DNA of 64,000 nucleotides from Caballeronia sp. Lep1P3. GTDB lineage: Bacteria > Pseudomonadota > Gammaproteobacteria > Burkholderiales > Burkholderiaceae. Below the pieces are notes generated by a model that saw only the letters and a list, made by a program, of their open reading frames with translations, was not told the DNA's origin and searched no databases. The position numbers were made by a program, and so were the translations under genes. This document shows, one piece after another, positions 44,541 to 53,477 of this stretch (positions within the stretch are counted from its first letter, which is position 1; each line of letters opens with the position of its first letter). The DNA is taken from positions 186,001-250,000 of the forward strand of contig NZ_CP084268.1 of NCBI RefSeq assembly GCF_022879595.1. Reading direction: 5' to 3'.

Positions 44541-45485
44541 TTACTTGCTGTAGTAGAAGTCCTTGACCTTGGACGCATTGTCCTTCGTGATCAGAATGCC
44601 GCGGAAAAGCTGCCGTTCCTGCTCGCCGGTCTTGCCGGTGTTGATGTACTTGTCGAGCAGATCGACGCCGTGAATCGCGATGCCCTGCGCCTGCAGCATC
44701 ACCGTCGCCTTCAGCTTGCCCGCGAGAATCGAGTCGCGCTCGTCGTTGCTGCCGTCGATGCCCATCACGACGACATCCTTGCGTCCCGCCGATTCCAGCG
44801 ATGCGATCGCGCCGAGCGCAACCGGGCCATTGCCGCAGATGACGCCCTTGATCTTCGAATGCTCCTGCAGGATCGAGTCCATCGCCTGCTTGCCGGGCAG
44901 CAGCGCGCCCTTCGCATCCTGACGCGCGACCATCTTGAGATCCGGATACTGATCCAGCACCTGATGGAACGCCTGCGAGCGCGTCACGCAGTTCTTGTCC
45001 GCGAGATTGCACGTCAGCTCGACGTATTCGCCTTTCTCGCCGATGGCCTCGACGAAGCGTTGCGCGACTTCCGTACCCGCTTGCAGATTGTTGTGGCTCA
45101 ACTGCGCAATCGCGATGCCGTCCTTCGGAATCTCGCGGTTGATGAGCACGACAGGCACTTTCTTGTCCGCCGCCGTGCGCACGGTCGCGACGCTCGCGTT
45201 GGAATCCGCGTTATCCAGAATGATGCCCTTCACGCCCTTGCCGATGACGAGGTTGACGAGTTCGTTCTGCTTGTTCACGTCCTCGCCATGCGAGAGGACG
45301 ATCGTGTCGTAGCCGAGCTTCTTCGCTTCGCTCTCGGCGCCCTTCGCTTCGGCTGCGTAATACGGGTTGTCGAGCGCGTTCACGAGAATCGCGATGGTGC
45401 CCTTGCCCGCGGCATTGGCGCTTGCCGGCACGCCGGCGGCGAACGAAACGGCGACCGCTGCCGCGACTGCAATCTTCTTCCACAT
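44541..45485 (-). CDS. Ribose-type sugar ABC transporter substrate-binding protein
   Basis: 314 aa periplasmic protein. Signal peptide MWKKIAVAAAVAVSFAAGVPASANA. The mature part, GTIAILVNALDNPYYAAEAKGAESEAKKLGYD and VVMGIDGSNDERDSILAGKLKATVMLQ, is typical of the RbsB group. GGAG is eight bases before the ATG. The ligand is unknown; the operon points to a polyol or short or branched sugar. Confidence 0.93.
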   Translation of the reverse strand: MWKKIAVAAAVAVSFAAGVPASANAAGKGTIAILVNALDNPYYAAEAKGAESEAKKLGYDTIVLSHGEDVNKQNELVNLVIGKGVKGIILDNADSNASVATVRTAADKKVPVVLINREIPKDGIAIAQLSHNNLQAGTEVAQRFVEAIGEKGEYVELTCNLADKNCVTRSQAFHQVLDQYPDLKMVARQDAKGALLPGKQAMDSILQEHSKIKGVICGNGPVALGAIASLESAGRKDVVVMGIDGSNDERDSILAGKLKATVMLQAQGIAIHGVDLLDKYINTGKTGEQERQLFRGILITKDNASKVKDFYYSK

Positions 45486-45528
45486 GATGTTGTCTCCGGT
45501 TGATTTGTCTTCTTCGGGCGATGCAAGC

Positions 45529-46326
45529 TCAGGCAATCGTGTAACCGCCGTCGATCATGATGTCGGCGCCGGTGATCATGTCCGCGCCGTTCGACAGCAG
45601 GAACAGGATCGCGGCGGCGATTTCATCGGTATAGGCGAAGCGTCCCACGGGAATCAGCTTCTTCATGTTCTCGCCCTTCTCGCCTTCCCACGCGGCCGCG
45701 CCCATCGGCGTCAGCACGACGGTCGGCGATACCGTGTTCACCGTGATGCCGCGCGGCGCCCATTCCTTCGCGAGCACTTTGGTCATGCCGATGAGACCCG
45801 CCTTGGCCGATGTATAGGCGCAATGCTGGTCGATCGCGACGGTCGCCGCCTGCGACGCGATGTTCACGATCTTGCCGCCATGCCCGCTCGCCAGCACGAT
45901 GCGCGCGAAGTGCTTCGAGCACAGGAACGGCCCTGTGAGATTGACGCCGATCTGCCGCTGCCATTCGTCATAGCCGATGTTTTCGGCGGGCGTGAGCGTG
46001 ATGCAGCCCGCGGCATTCACCAATAAATTCAGGTCGCCGAAATAGGTGTGCGCGGCTCTGATTGCGCGCTCGACATCGTCTTCGTTCGCGACATCGCAGG
46101 CAAAGGCCTTTGCGTTGTCCGCGCCGAGCTCGTCGATGGCCGCCTGCACGCGCGGCTCCTCGAAACTCGGATACAGAATCGCGACGCGCGCGCCCTTCGC
46201 GATCAGCGCGGCGTTCGTCGCCATCGCGATGCCGCCGAGACCGCCCGTCACGACCGCGACCTTGCCGTCGAGACGAAAGTCGAAGTCGACGCCGTGGCGC
46301 AGCGACATGTCGTACTGAGTGCCCAT
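45529..46326 (-). CDS. SDR-family sugar/polyol dehydrogenase
   Basis: 265 aa classical SDR. TGGLGGIAMATN replaces the usual TGxxxGIG at the NAD site near residues 27-38; NAAG near 102; catalytic Ser in NIASQAA, Tyr and Lys in YTSAKAG. Second SDR of the operon, between transketolase and the binding-protein gene. Start MGTQYDM at 46326; the open frame continues upstream without homology. It may act on the same polyol as 38859-39653 at another carbon. Confidence 0.9.
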   Translation of the reverse strand: MGTQYDMSLRHGVDFDFRLDGKVAVVTGGLGGIAMATNAALIAKGARVAILYPSFEEPRVQAAIDELGADNAKAFACDVANEDDVERAIRAAHTYFGDLNLLVNAAGCITLTPAENIGYDEWQRQIGVNLTGPFLCSKHFARIVLASGHGGKIVNIASQAATVAIDQHCAYTSAKAGLIGMTKVLAKEWAPRGITVNTVSPTVVLTPMGAAAWEGEKGENMKKLIPVGRFAYTDEIAAAILFLLSNGADMITGADIMIDGGYTIA

Positions 46327-46363
46327 CTGTGTCTCCGTTATCTCGTAGTCGTCGGCGCGCGTT

Positions 46364-47308
46364 TCAGTTCGCGCACTGCGCGCGGATCGCATCGGCGATA
46401 CCGGCTGCATCGATGCCGTAATGGCGGCGAATGCCCTTGCGCGTGCCGTACTTCGCGAACTCGCCCTCGGTGATGCCGAGCATCTTCAGCGGCCGCGCGA
46501 TCTGGCGGCGCGCCATCAGCACGGCGAGCGTCGCGCCGATGCCGCCGTGCAGCGAATGCTCTTCCACGGTGACGACCGCATCGTGCCGTTCGACGATCGC
46601 GGCAAGCGCGTCCTGATCGAGAGGTCTGAGCGACGACAGGTTTACGAGCGTCGGTGCAATGCCGCTTTCCTTCTGCACGGTCTCGCAGGCATCGAGCGCC
46701 TCGCCGACAACGGACCCGAGCGCGATCACCGCCACGCGCGAGCCGTCGATCAGCACGTCCGGGCGGCCCGGCGCGAAGCGGTACGACGCGTCATGCACGA
46801 CAGGGAACTTCGCGTTGTCGAGGCGGATATACACGGGACCGTCGAACGACGCGGCATAGTCGATCATCTGCGCGGTTTCGATCTCGTCGCACGGTGCGAA
46901 AATCTGCACGTTGCCGAAGCCGCTCATGATCGAGATGTCGTCGATGGCATGATGCGTCGAGGCAAGCGGGCCATACGCGACGCCCGCATTCAGGCCGAGC
47001 ATCTTCACGTTGGTCGCGCTGTAGCAGACGTCGTTTTTGACCTGCTCGTTCGCGCGCCCGACCAGAAACGGCGCGGCGTTCGCCGTGAAGACGATATGGC
47101 CGCCGAGCGCGAGGCCCGCCGCCATGCCGACCATGTTCTGTTCCGCGATGCCGACGTTGATGACGCGCTCGGGATAGTCCTTCATGAACGGGCCAATCTT
47201 CGAGGTCGATGTGGAATCGGCCACCATCACGATGATGTCCTGCCCCGCCGCCGTCAGCCGGCCAATTGCGCTCACCGCGCCGTCCCGCAAGTCAGCGTAG
47301 TCACGCAT
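46364..47308 (-). CDS. Split transketolase, C-terminal (pyrimidine/C) subunit
   Basis: 314 aa. It carries the transketolase pyrimidine domain, with the catalytic Glu in RVINVGIAEQNMVGMAAGLALGG, followed by the C-terminal domain (PTLVNLSSLRPLDQDALAAIVERHDAVVTVEEH). It overlaps the N-subunit gene by 8 bp, so the two make one heteromeric enzyme. Split transketolases serve specialised pathways, including apulose-4-phosphate cleavage, rather than the pentose phosphate cycle. Confidence 0.9.
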   Translation of the reverse strand: MRDYADLRDGAVSAIGRLTAAGQDIIVMVADSTSTSKIGPFMKDYPERVINVGIAEQNMVGMAAGLALGGHIVFTANAAPFLVGRANEQVKNDVCYSATNVKMLGLNAGVAYGPLASTHHAIDDISIMSGFGNVQIFAPCDEIETAQMIDYAASFDGPVYIRLDNAKFPVVHDASYRFAPGRPDVLIDGSRVAVIALGSVVGEALDACETVQKESGIAPTLVNLSSLRPLDQDALAAIVERHDAVVTVEEHSLHGGIGATLAVLMARRQIARPLKMLGITEGEFAKYGTRKGIRRHYGIDAAGIADAIRAQCAN

Positions 47309-48155
47309 GGTCCAGCTCCTTGAGCGCCTGCTCGAGTTGATCTTCGTCGGGGAATTTGTGGTGCCAGGCCGGGACGTTCTCCATGAACGACACGCCGCGT
47401 CCCTTGATGGTGTGCGCGATCACGACCTTGGGCTTTCTGTTGTCGTAGTCGAGACTTTCCAATAGTTTCCAAACGGAGTCGGCCTGGTTTCCGTTCACGT
47501 CGTGAACTTCGAAACCGAAAGCGCGGAACTTTTCGTCGAGCGGATCGAGATCCATGATGTTGTGCGTGAAGTCCGCGAGCTGGAGGCGATTGCGGTCCAC
47601 GATCACGACGAGATTCGACAACTCGAAGTGCGCCGCGGCCATCGCCGCTTCCCAGTTGGAACCTTCTTCGAGTTCGCCGTCGCCGGTCAGCACGAACACG
47701 CGCCCGGTCCGGCCTTCGTGCTGCGCGGCGTGGCGCTGCTTCGCCATCGCGAGGCCCGCGGCGATGGGCAGGCCGTGACCGAGTCCGCCCGTATTCACCG
47801 CGACCCACGTCGGCAGCTTCTGGCGCACCGGATGCCCCGGCAGACGCGAATCGTCCTTCAGATACGTCAGCAGTTCCTCGTCTTGCAGCCAGCCGAGTTC
47901 CGCGAAGCAGGCGTAGAGACCGCCGACGCCATGCCCCTTGCTCAGGATGAATTCGTCATGCCAGCGCACGCTGCGGTCCGCGTCGATGTCATAACGCAGC
48001 ACATGAAAATACAGCGCCGCGAGGATGTCCGCCTCCGACATGTCGCCGCCCGTATGCCCGCTTTTGGCCGTGGCGTTCATCACGCAGATCTTCTTGCGAA
48101 TCTCTTGCGCCCGGCGGTGAAGCGCGTCGCCGGACTGCTTGAAGGGGTTTTCCAT
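47301..48155 (-). CDS. Split transketolase, N-terminal (thiamine-PP) subunit
   Basis: 284 aa. The thiamine diphosphate motif is GDGELEEGSNWEAAMAAAHFELSNLVVIVDRN (GDG to N); also SGHTGGDMSEADILAALYFHVLRYD and LSKGHGVGGLYACFAELG. Start MENPFKQ at 48155 follows a purine-rich GGGAGCAGGA. First gene of the minus-strand sugar operon, divergent from the DeoR regulator. It transfers two-carbon units together with the subunit at 46364-47308. Confidence 0.92.
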   Translation of the reverse strand: MENPFKQSGDALHRRAQEIRKKICVMNATAKSGHTGGDMSEADILAALYFHVLRYDIDADRSVRWHDEFILSKGHGVGGLYACFAELGWLQDEELLTYLKDDSRLPGHPVRQKLPTWVAVNTGGLGHGLPIAAGLAMAKQRHAAQHEGRTGRVFVLTGDGELEEGSNWEAAMAAAHFELSNLVVIVDRNRLQLADFTHNIMDLDPLDEKFRAFGFEVHDVNGNQADSVWKLLESLDYDNRKPKVVIAHTIKGRGVSFMENVPAWHHKFPDEDQLEQALKELDHA

Positions 48156-48190
48156 TCCTGCTCCCAGACTTCCCGTTTGCGTTGAAGCAA

Positions 48191-48221
48191 GTTTCTTTTG
48201 ATTTCTTTCGAAAGTCAAAAG
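48191..48221. promoter_or_regulatory. TTTC-repeat/dyad, probable DeoR-family operator
   Basis: Within the 176-bp divergent region, three TTTC repeats (48192-48208) run into the palindrome CTTTCGAAAG (48205-48214), with CTTTTGA (48195) and TCAAAAG (48215) flanking. Tandem TTTC-type repeats are known in DeoR-family sites. It is 36-66 bp upstream of the transketolase start. Confidence 0.55.
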
Positions 48222-48331
48222 GAAATAAACGGAAAGAGGGAAAACCCCTAAAAGGAACGCCGATGGGTTTCGAATGAGGCAAAATACGGCCTCGGGGCGG
48301 CGCGGGCCAGCGCATGCGCAGGATGGGCGGA

Positions 48332-49099
48332 ATGGATCAACGAACCAGAACAGAGAAAATCTTCGAACGCGTGCGCGTCGCGAAGCTCGTCAAGCTCTCG
48401 GAGTTGTCGAGCGAATTCGGCGTTTCCATGCCGACGATTCGCAAGGACATCGACGAATTGCAGCGTCTCGGGCGCGTGGAGCGCGTGCACGGCAACGTGC
48501 GCCTGAGGGCCGAGCGGCCCGAGCCCGCGCGCCGCGCCTATGAAACGCCCGCGTTGCCGACGAGCGAGGAGAAGGCGCTGATCGGCGCGAAGGCGGCGAG
48601 CCTCATCGAAAACGGGGATTCGGTGATTCTGGATTGCGGCGCGACCGCTACGGAACTCGCGAAGAACCTGCTGGACCGCCAGAATCTGCGCATCGTGACC
48701 AACGCGCTGAATATCGCGATATTGCTCGGCGCGGAGCCGACGAACCGCGTGATGCTCACCGGCGGCATTTTCAAGCCGGAGACGATCGCGGTGTCGGGCG
48801 AGAAAGCATCGACGTTTTTCGAGGGCATGTTCGTCGACAAGCTCTTTCTCGCGGCGGGCGGCGTGTCGATGGAATCGGGCATCTCGTACCCGGACTTCAT
48901 CGACCTGCATGTAAAGCGCGCGATGATCGACGCCGCCAAAACGGTCTATCTGCTTGCGGACTCCAAGAAGTTCGGCAAGCGCGAGTTCGCGGCGTTCGGC
49001 GCGATGGACCGCATCGACTATCTCGTCACCGATCACGGCCTCGGCGACGCGTTCGTCCGCTGGCTCGACGGCAACGGCACGAACATCATCTACGCGTGA
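48332..49099 (+). CDS. DeoR-family transcriptional regulator
   Basis: 255 aa. The N-terminal helix-turn-helix is KLVKLSELSSEFGVSMPTIRKDIDELQRLGRVERVHGNVRL; the C-terminal sugar-phosphate-binding domain holds VILDCGATATELAKNL, VMLTGGIF and LADSKKFGKREFAAFG. Start at 48332 has AGGA eight bases upstream; Mets at 48314 and 48323 also exist. Divergent from the sugar operon, so it probably represses it until a phosphorylated sugar accumulates. Its 3-prime end overlaps bcsR on the other strand by 10 bp. Confidence 0.92.
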   Translation: MDQRTRTEKIFERVRVAKLVKLSELSSEFGVSMPTIRKDIDELQRLGRVERVHGNVRLRAERPEPARRAYETPALPTSEEKALIGAKAASLIENGDSVILDCGATATELAKNLLDRQNLRIVTNALNIAILLGAEPTNRVMLTGGIFKPETIAVSGEKASTFFEGMFVDKLFLAAGGVSMESGISYPDFIDLHVKRAMIDAAKTVYLLADSKKFGKREFAAFGAMDRIDYLVTDHGLGDAFVRWLDGNGTNIIYA

Positions 49100-49311
49100 T
49101 CGCGGCGTTGAGCGGATGCGCGCTCGTTCGCCGCATCCGACGGCGGCGCGAGTTCCATCAGCCGCGCGAGCACCGGCCAGCGCTCGACCGCCACGCGATA
49201 CTCGCTCTGCTCCTGTCCGTCGAAATAACGCGCGGCGTCGAGGCCGTCCACTTTCTGCGCGAGCGCGGCCACGTCGTTCGCGGCGCGCGCTTCTTTCTGT
49301 CGATTCGGCAT
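49090..49311 (-). CDS. bcsR: BcsR-like small cellulose synthesis protein
   Basis: 73 aa. The segment ALAQKVDGLDAARYFDGQEQSEYRVAVERWPVLARLMEL resembles BcsR of E. coli (ALKQAFSLPDIDYADISQREQ, then AALKRWPLLAEF). GGAGGAG lies eight bases before the ATG, an unusually strong ribosome site. Last gene of the operon, 41 bp after bcsG. BcsR with BcsQ aids assembly of the cellulose secretion complex. The match is to a short motif, so the name is tentative. Overlaps the deoR end on the opposite strand. Confidence 0.7.
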   Translation of the reverse strand: MPNRQKEARAANDVAALAQKVDGLDAARYFDGQEQSEYRVAVERWPVLARLMELAPPSDAANERASAQRRDHA

Positions 49312-49352
49312 CGCGGTCACTCCTCCTGTTCGCCGTATTTCTTTCATTTCTC

Positions 49353-50909
49353 TCATTTCTCTTCCACCCAGACGCCGTCGGGCGTCTTCACGACATAGCC
49401 CGCCGCCGTCTTCATCGTGACGGTGCCCTCGTTTTCGCCGACCATCGGCGTCTGCGGCAGATTGGCCGCGTATTGCGAGAGCGTCACGCCCGGCTTGAAC
49501 GGACTGTTCGACACCAGATTCGATAGCAATTGCGCGACCGCGAGAAAACTCGTCGGCTGATCGACGACCGTCGTCGGACCATGATTGCCCGTGAATCCGA
49601 CGAGCCGCACGCCGACCGGACCGTGCACGATGCTCGGCGTCGGAATCTCGCGCAACCCGGCGACCTGGTTCGCATCGCCGCGCAGCGCCGCGCCGTGCTC
49701 AGGCACGAACACGATGACCGCGCGCCGCCCCGACTGCTGCACGAGATCCGCGAAGCGGTCGAAGTCGCTCATCAGCTTGTTGACGCGCAGCGGGTACGAC
49801 TCGAGGCTCGTCATCTTGTTGTTCGGCAGGCGGTTGCCGTCGTGCAGGCTGATCGTGTTGTAGTACAGCGCGACCGGCCCCGGCACTTGCGCGCGCTGCG
49901 TGTACCAGTTCGCGAGCGTCGCGTAGTCGTCCATGATCGGCGAGCCGTCGAACGCGTGCATCGCGACCGGCGCGGCGGTATTCGGAATGATCGGCACGTT
50001 CGGCACGCCCACGTTGTCCTTCACCACTTGCGTGAAGTTGTCGAAGTGGCCGTCGTGGTTCAACGTGACTTGCGGCGTGTAGCCCGCCTGCGCGAGATCG
50101 GCCATCAGATGGCACTGCGCGGGCGCGTCCTTGTACAGATCGGCATGCGCTTCCTGTCCGCAGGATGCGCGCAGCACGCGAATCGCCGCCGGGCCGCTAT
50201 AGCTCGCCGCCGTGCTGAAGTTCGTGAACAGATAGTCGAAGTGCGAGAGCATCGGATGATTGCGCGCCTTCGCGACATCGAGGTCATCCCACGACAGCGA
50301 GCAGATGTGCAACACGATCACGTCGAACTGGGATGCCTGGTCCGCCGGCAGATGCCCGAAGCTCACCTGACGCTGCGACTCCGCCGCCCGGAATGCCGAT
50401 AGCGTCGCGTTGTAATCCTGAGGCCCGGCGGATCGACCGTTAGTTGCGGCGACGACAGTACTCTGCGGCGCCGCGTGCATGTGCGCGAGCACCGCGTTCG
50501 CGCCTTGCCAGAGCGGCAGCGCGACGAGCGCGATCATCACGAAGGTCGCGACGCGCAGCCACCGATTCACGACGAGATACGCGACGAGCCCGCCGAGCGC
50601 GAGCGCGATCAGCATCGGCGGAAGAAAGCGCGGCAGCAGTTCGAGCCAGTAACCGAAGCTGAACGTGCGCAGATTGGCGAATTCCTCGACGATGCGCGCG
50701 AACGGCGGCACGTTCGCCTCGCGATACATGAGCGGCAAGCCGATGCCCAGTCCCGCGACGAACCGGACCGCGCGCCACACGCGCGAGCGCAACGGCGAAC
50801 TCACCGCGAGCGCCGCCGCGAAGCCCAAGTTCGCGAGCCACAGCGGTTTCAAATGGCCGGTCGAGAACAGCGCGAGCTTGATGATGAAATACAGGTTCCA
50901 GAACGTCAT
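49353..50909 (-). CDS. bcsG: Cellulose phosphoethanolamine transferase
   Basis: 518 aa. Four or five N-terminal membrane helices (residues 1-140), then a periplasmic alkaline-phosphatase-like domain. C203 in HICSLSW and nucleophile S238 in SYSGPAAIRVLRASCGQ are 35 residues apart, as are C243 and S278 of E. coli BcsG. VFVPEHGAALRGD holds further metal ligands. It adds phosphoethanolamine to cellulose. It lies 18 bp after bcsA; the product here is therefore predicted to be modified cellulose. Confidence 0.93.
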   Translation of the reverse strand: MTFWNLYFIIKLALFSTGHLKPLWLANLGFAAALAVSSPLRSRVWRAVRFVAGLGIGLPLMYREANVPPFARIVEEFANLRTFSFGYWLELLPRFLPPMLIALALGGLVAYLVVNRWLRVATFVMIALVALPLWQGANAVLAHMHAAPQSTVVAATNGRSAGPQDYNATLSAFRAAESQRQVSFGHLPADQASQFDVIVLHICSLSWDDLDVAKARNHPMLSHFDYLFTNFSTAASYSGPAAIRVLRASCGQEAHADLYKDAPAQCHLMADLAQAGYTPQVTLNHDGHFDNFTQVVKDNVGVPNVPIIPNTAAPVAMHAFDGSPIMDDYATLANWYTQRAQVPGPVALYYNTISLHDGNRLPNNKMTSLESYPLRVNKLMSDFDRFADLVQQSGRRAVIVFVPEHGAALRGDANQVAGLREIPTPSIVHGPVGVRLVGFTGNHGPTTVVDQPTSFLAVAQLLSNLVSNSPFKPGVTLSQYAANLPQTPMVGENEGTVTMKTAAGYVVKTPDGVWVEEK

Positions 50910-50927
50910 CGCTAATCGTGTCTTTGG

Positions 50928-53477
50928 TTAATATCGGCTGCGGTCGAGCGCGAGCTTGGCGACGAGCGAGCGCCGCGCGCCGTCGAAAAGCCGCGCGTAG
51001 CCTTCGACGCCCATCAGCAGCACTTCCTTCACGCCCTTCATCGGCGAATCGGCTTCTGTGGGTTCGTCCCAGCCGAGCCACGCGTCCGCGCGGCCGAACG
51101 CGCACTGCACGAGACGCCGCTCGTCTTCGAGCGTGAGCGCATCGAAACGCACGCCGAGATGCGCGCCGGCGAGCCGCGTCACGCGCACCGGGAAATGAAA
51201 CTGCCGCTCGCCACGGCTCACCACGACGCCGAGCGCGTCGCCGGTCCGCAGCGCGAGCGTGTCCGCTTCCACGATGAGCCCGAGGCCGCCCGTCGAATAG
51301 TCGCTCGTGCTGCACGCGATCGTGCCGCCGTCGTTGAGCACGAGCGTCGCGGGCATCTGCATCGCGATGCGGTGCGTCGCGCGCACCTGTTTCGCCTCGC
51401 GCGCGACGCTCACCGCCGCGCCGAGCATCACGAGGTTGTAGAGCGTCCAGAACACGTTCATGAGGATGGTCGGCGCTTCGTCGCCCGCACCGAAGAGGAG
51501 GCGGAACACGCCGACCGACATCGCGACCGCGTTCAGTCCGAGCAGCACGAGATAGGGCTTGGTCATCGCCCAGTCGATATAGCTTTCGTCGATGCGCCCG
51601 CCCTTGTCCGTCACGTTGAACTTGCCGTGCTTCGGGCTGAAGAACGCGATGGTCGTCGGCAGCGCGATATACCACGCGAGCACGGATTCATAGACTTCGG
51701 CCCAGAACGAATGCCGGAACTTGCCCTGCATGCGCGAATTCGCGATGTTCGCGATCACGATGTACGGCAGCACGAAACTCGCGATGGTCGTCGCCGCCGC
51801 GTTGATGAAGTACATCTGGAAGAAGAGGTACCACATCGGCATGGTGAGAAAGACGAGACGCGGCACGCCGTAGAAGAAGTGCATCATCGCGTTGCCGTAG
51901 CATAGGCGCTGAAAGAAGCTCAGGCCGCGCCCGAGAAACGGATTGTCTATGCGGAAAATCTGCGCCATGCCGCGCGCCCAGCGCGTGCGCTGCTTGATAT
52001 GGCTCGCGAGGCTTTCGGTGGCGAGACCCGCGGCCTGCACCGTCGGCAGATACGCCGTCGTATAGCCGCGCCGGTGCAGCTTGAGCGCGGTGTGCGCGTC
52101 CTCGGTCACGGTCTCCACCGCGATGCCGCCCACTTCCTCGAGCGGCGCGCGCTTGATGACGGCGCACGAGCCGCAGAAGAACGTCGCGTTCCAGAGATCG
52201 TTGCCCGCCTGCACGAGTCCGTAGAACAGATTGCCCTCGTTCGGCACGCGGCGGAACGTGCCTAGATTGCGCTCGAACGGATCGGGCGAGAAAAAGTGAT
52301 GCGGCGTCTGCACCATCGCGCATTTCGGATCGGCGAAGAAGGTGCCCATCGTCGCTTGCAGGAACGAGCGCGTCGGGACGTGATCGCAGTCGAATATGGC
52401 GATGTACTCGCCCGTCGTTTTCGTGAGCGCGCGGTTGATATTGCCGGCCTTCGCGTGCCGGTTGTCGTCGCGCGTGATGTAGCCGATGCCCGCCTCGCGC
52501 GCGAGCGCCTCGAATTCCGGGCGATGGCCGTCGTCGAGCAGATAGACGTTGAGCTTGCCCTCCGGCCAGTCGATGCCCTGCGCCGCGAAGAGCGTCGGCT
52601 TCACGACGGCGAGCGGCTCGTTATAGGTCGGAATATAGATGTCGACGCTCGGCCAGCCGGCCGGATCGCCCGGCATCGTCGATACCGCGCGGTCGAGCGG
52701 CCACGCGGTCTGCACGAAGCCGAAGAGCAGAACCAGCCACGTGTACGCCTCGGCACCGTAGAGCGCGAAGCCGACGATCGCCTCGCCCGGCGTGCGGAAG
52801 TCGAGCGTCTGCGTGGTGCGCCACCAGACATAGCGCGCAGTGACGAGAAGCGCGAGCAGCGCGAGAATCAGCACCGGCATGCGCCCCGGCATGCGGCGCA
52901 CGATGAGCGCGACCGCCATCAGCACGCCGAAGAAGAGAAACTGGCCGCCGGCGGTGAGCGGCGAGCTGCCGACCACCGCCCACAGCAGCACGCCCGCGAC
53001 GGCGAACGCCGGCAGCGCCCAGCGCACGCGGCCCACGGTGCCCGCGCTGCCTTCGAGACGCGCGCCCCAGCGGTCCCACGGCAGGCGATCCACGATTGCA
53101 TCGATGCGCCGCTTCGCGAAGCCGGCCGCGCGCACGATGGGCGTGAGCGCGCGCTCGATCCAGTCGAACGCGGTGCGAACGCGCGCGAGAAGCGGCTTGG
53201 CGTCGGCGCGCGGCGCGCGCACGAATGCGCGCAGCAGCCACGCCGACGGGCTGCGCACGTCGAGCACGCCCCATTGCGAAGCCCACGCGAGCACGAACGC
53301 GCGCAGCATCTCGCGCGGGTGATCGCGCCGGCCCGCGCGCGGCGGCTTGAAAAAGACGCGCACGCACCAGTCGAAGAACGAGCGCGCATCCGCCGATGCG
53401 GGAAGGCCCAGGCCGCGCGCGATCCATTCGACTGCGCGGTTGGGCGTCTTGCGGGCGTGCCGGTCGCGGCGCGTCAT
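50928..53477 (-). CDS. bcsA: Cellulose synthase catalytic subunit
   Basis: 849 aa, close to the E. coli-type length. A 150-residue cytosolic N-terminus precedes the membrane helices. GT2 motifs: DDG at 315-317, DCD at 363-365, TED at 458-460 and QRTRW at 496-500. The C-terminal PilZ domain binds c-di-GMP: RATHR at 699-703 and DYSTGG at 726-731. The ATG overlaps the bcsQ stop as ATGA. It polymerises UDP-glucose and exports the glucan. Unusually, bcsB is separated from it by five genes. Confidence 0.97.
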   Translation of the reverse strand: MTRRDRHARKTPNRAVEWIARGLGLPASADARSFFDWCVRVFFKPPRAGRRDHPREMLRAFVLAWASQWGVLDVRSPSAWLLRAFVRAPRADAKPLLARVRTAFDWIERALTPIVRAAGFAKRRIDAIVDRLPWDRWGARLEGSAGTVGRVRWALPAFAVAGVLLWAVVGSSPLTAGGQFLFFGVLMAVALIVRRMPGRMPVLILALLALLVTARYVWWRTTQTLDFRTPGEAIVGFALYGAEAYTWLVLLFGFVQTAWPLDRAVSTMPGDPAGWPSVDIYIPTYNEPLAVVKPTLFAAQGIDWPEGKLNVYLLDDGHRPEFEALAREAGIGYITRDDNRHAKAGNINRALTKTTGEYIAIFDCDHVPTRSFLQATMGTFFADPKCAMVQTPHHFFSPDPFERNLGTFRRVPNEGNLFYGLVQAGNDLWNATFFCGSCAVIKRAPLEEVGGIAVETVTEDAHTALKLHRRGYTTAYLPTVQAAGLATESLASHIKQRTRWARGMAQIFRIDNPFLGRGLSFFQRLCYGNAMMHFFYGVPRLVFLTMPMWYLFFQMYFINAAATTIASFVLPYIVIANIANSRMQGKFRHSFWAEVYESVLAWYIALPTTIAFFSPKHGKFNVTDKGGRIDESYIDWAMTKPYLVLLGLNAVAMSVGVFRLLFGAGDEAPTILMNVFWTLYNLVMLGAAVSVAREAKQVRATHRIAMQMPATLVLNDGGTIACSTSDYSTGGLGLIVEADTLALRTGDALGVVVSRGERQFHFPVRVTRLAGAHLGVRFDALTLEDERRLVQCAFGRADAWLGWDEPTEADSPMKGVKEVLLMGVEGYARLFDGARRSLVAKLALDRSRY

